A stretch of DNA of 64,000 nucleotides from Streptomyces sp. 130 (lineage in GTDB: Bacteria; Actinomycetota; Actinomycetes; Streptomycetales; Streptomycetaceae). A model generated the notes under the pieces. It saw nothing but the letters and a program-made list of their open reading frames with translations, did no database searches and was not told the origin of the DNA. This document shows positions 63,295-64,000 of the stretch, one piece after another (position 1 is the first letter of the stretch; each line of letters begins with the position of its first letter). The position numbers and the translations under genes were made by a program. Location of the stretch: positions 1 to 64,000 of the forward strand of contig NZ_VJNO01000011.1 of the NCBI RefSeq assembly GCF_007096885.1, given 5' to 3'.

Positions 63295-63483
63295 CGCCTC
63301 CCCCTGGCCGTACGGCCGACGCGTGCAGGACCGGTATCTACCCCGGAAGTGTAAAGAAAAGGTAATGCGGCACAACCGTGCGACCCGCCGCGAAAGCGTG
63401 ACGGGCCCCACCGGTCCCGGGGCCCCACTCCCCCGGAACGCGTGCGATGATGACCCCGCCAACTGCATACAGGCCGCTTGAAT

Positions 63484-63680
63484 CCGCGCGGGAGAGTCCC
63501 GGTCACCGCGCCGGGCGCCGAAGGAGCAAGATCCTCCCTTGAATCTCTCAGGCCCCGTACCGCGTGGATGAGGCATATCTGAAAAGCGAGCCGCCCGGCG
63601 GCTCCACCCAAGGTGCAAGCCGACCCTCGCGGGGCCTCTCGGCGAACCTCTCAGGTTCCGATGACAGATGGGGAGGGATC
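63484..63680 (+). promoter_or_regulatory. tandem glycine riboswitch of gcvT
   Basis: Two consecutive aptamers are readable. The first (about 63484-63566) has GGGAGAG, GCCGAAGGAGCAA and TCTCTCAGG; the second (about 63575-63680) has CCCAAGGTGCAAGCC, CCTCTCAGGTTCCGAT and GACAGATGGGGAG. The short linker and the order are those of the cooperative glycine riboswitch that turns on glycine cleavage. The GGGAG before gcvT at 63701-63705 is available for ribosome binding. Confidence 0.93.
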
Positions 63681-63715
63681 GCCCTCGCCGTCGTCATGCC
63701 CTGGGAGCCCGTTTC

Positions 63716-64000
63716 ATGAGCAGTACCCCCCGCCTCACCGCCCTGGACGCGTTGCACCGTTCGCTGGGCGCCACGATGACCGACTTCGCGGGCTGGGACA
63801 TGCCGCTGCGGTACGCCAGCGAGCGCGACGAGCACAACGCCGTCCGCACCAGGGCCGGCCTCTTCGACCTGTCCCACATGGGTGAGATCACGGTCACCGG
63901 CCCGCAGGCCGTGGACCTGCTGAACTACGCGCTGGTCGGCAACATCGGCACGGTCTCGACGGGCCGGGCCCGCTACACCATGATCTGCGCCGAGGACGGC
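63716..64000 (+). CDS. gcvT: glycine cleavage T protein, partial
   Basis: The first 95 residues of aminomethyltransferase, cut by the window end. It begins MSSTPRLTALDALHRSLGAT, has the folate-binding FAGWDMPLRYAS and FDLSHMGEI motifs and the segment GRARYTMICAEDG. It transfers the methylene group from glycine to tetrahydrofolate. ATG 63716 has GGGAG at 8 nt. Expression is controlled by the glycine riboswitch just upstream. Confidence 0.95.
   Translation, partial: MSSTPRLTALDALHRSLGATMTDFAGWDMPLRYASERDEHNAVRTRAGLFDLSHMGEITVTGPQAVDLLNYALVGNIGTVSTGRARYTMICAEDG

Overview
The window is chromosomal DNA of a Streptomyces-type actinomycete. GC content is very high, third codon positions are almost always G or C, GTG and TTG starts are common, and stop-start overlaps of 4 bp are frequent. 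The gene order from the glycine-cleavage gene through ligA, gatCAB, ilvBNC, serA, leuB and ilvE to cimA matches, from memory, the central region of the S. coelicolor chromosome. No prophage, insertion sequence, CRISPR array, tRNA or rRNA was seen. Most genes lie on the minus strand.

Layout. 1-342: poly-G tracts of doubtful quality and a 4 x 16 bp tandem repeat. 343-8765: a beta-glucoside utilisation unit, consisting of a LacI-type regulator and then a probable six-gene operon (lipoprotein, ATPase, two permeases, ATPase, GH1 beta-glucosidase) whose transporter is of the peptide type. 8909-13275: branched-chain amino acid genes cimA, ilvE and leuB, with a newly seen isoleucine leader peptide and attenuator before cimA. 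13404-13909: a 43-residue conserved-looking small protein and strong hairpins. 13910-17850: proline catabolism (proline dehydrogenase and P5C dehydrogenase) with a divergent PucR-type regulator and a perfect 16 bp palindrome between them. 18042-23582: serA, ilvC, ilvN and ilvB, the last preceded by a leader peptide and attenuator whose promoter overlaps the end of the next gene. 23579-34917: a membrane GGDEF-EAL protein, a 2-hydroxyacid dehydrogenase, an aldo/keto reductase, a sugar-dehydrogenase lipoprotein, a large LuxR-type (LAL) regulator, small membrane or hypothetical proteins, and an MMPL transporter remnant. 34972-37080: Tat-exported phospholipase C. 37201-45537: the gatCAB operon with an inserted small membrane gene, a second GGDEF-EAL protein, and ligA. 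45568-52834: MetE-like protein, SDR, LOG-family protein, DUF427 protein, mnmA, amidase, cysteine desulfurase, small membrane proteins and a TetR regulator. 52853-60553: thioesterase, TRIC-type channel and a complete oligopeptide ABC transporter. 60838-64000: two SseB-like proteins, a P-loop protein, and a tandem glycine riboswitch in front of gcvT, which runs off the end.

The strongest themes are metabolic control by RNA (two translation-coupled attenuators of identical geometry, plus the glycine riboswitch) and local regulators paired with palindromes (LacI, PucR, TetR). Several pathways connect: isoleucine, valine and leucine synthesis; proline to glutamate; serine and glycine metabolism; and sulfur transfer from cysteine desulfurase to MnmA. 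Start codons were moved from the longest reading frame wherever Shine-Dalgarno sequences, overlaps or family length argued for it. All family assignments are from sequence reading alone, without database searches.
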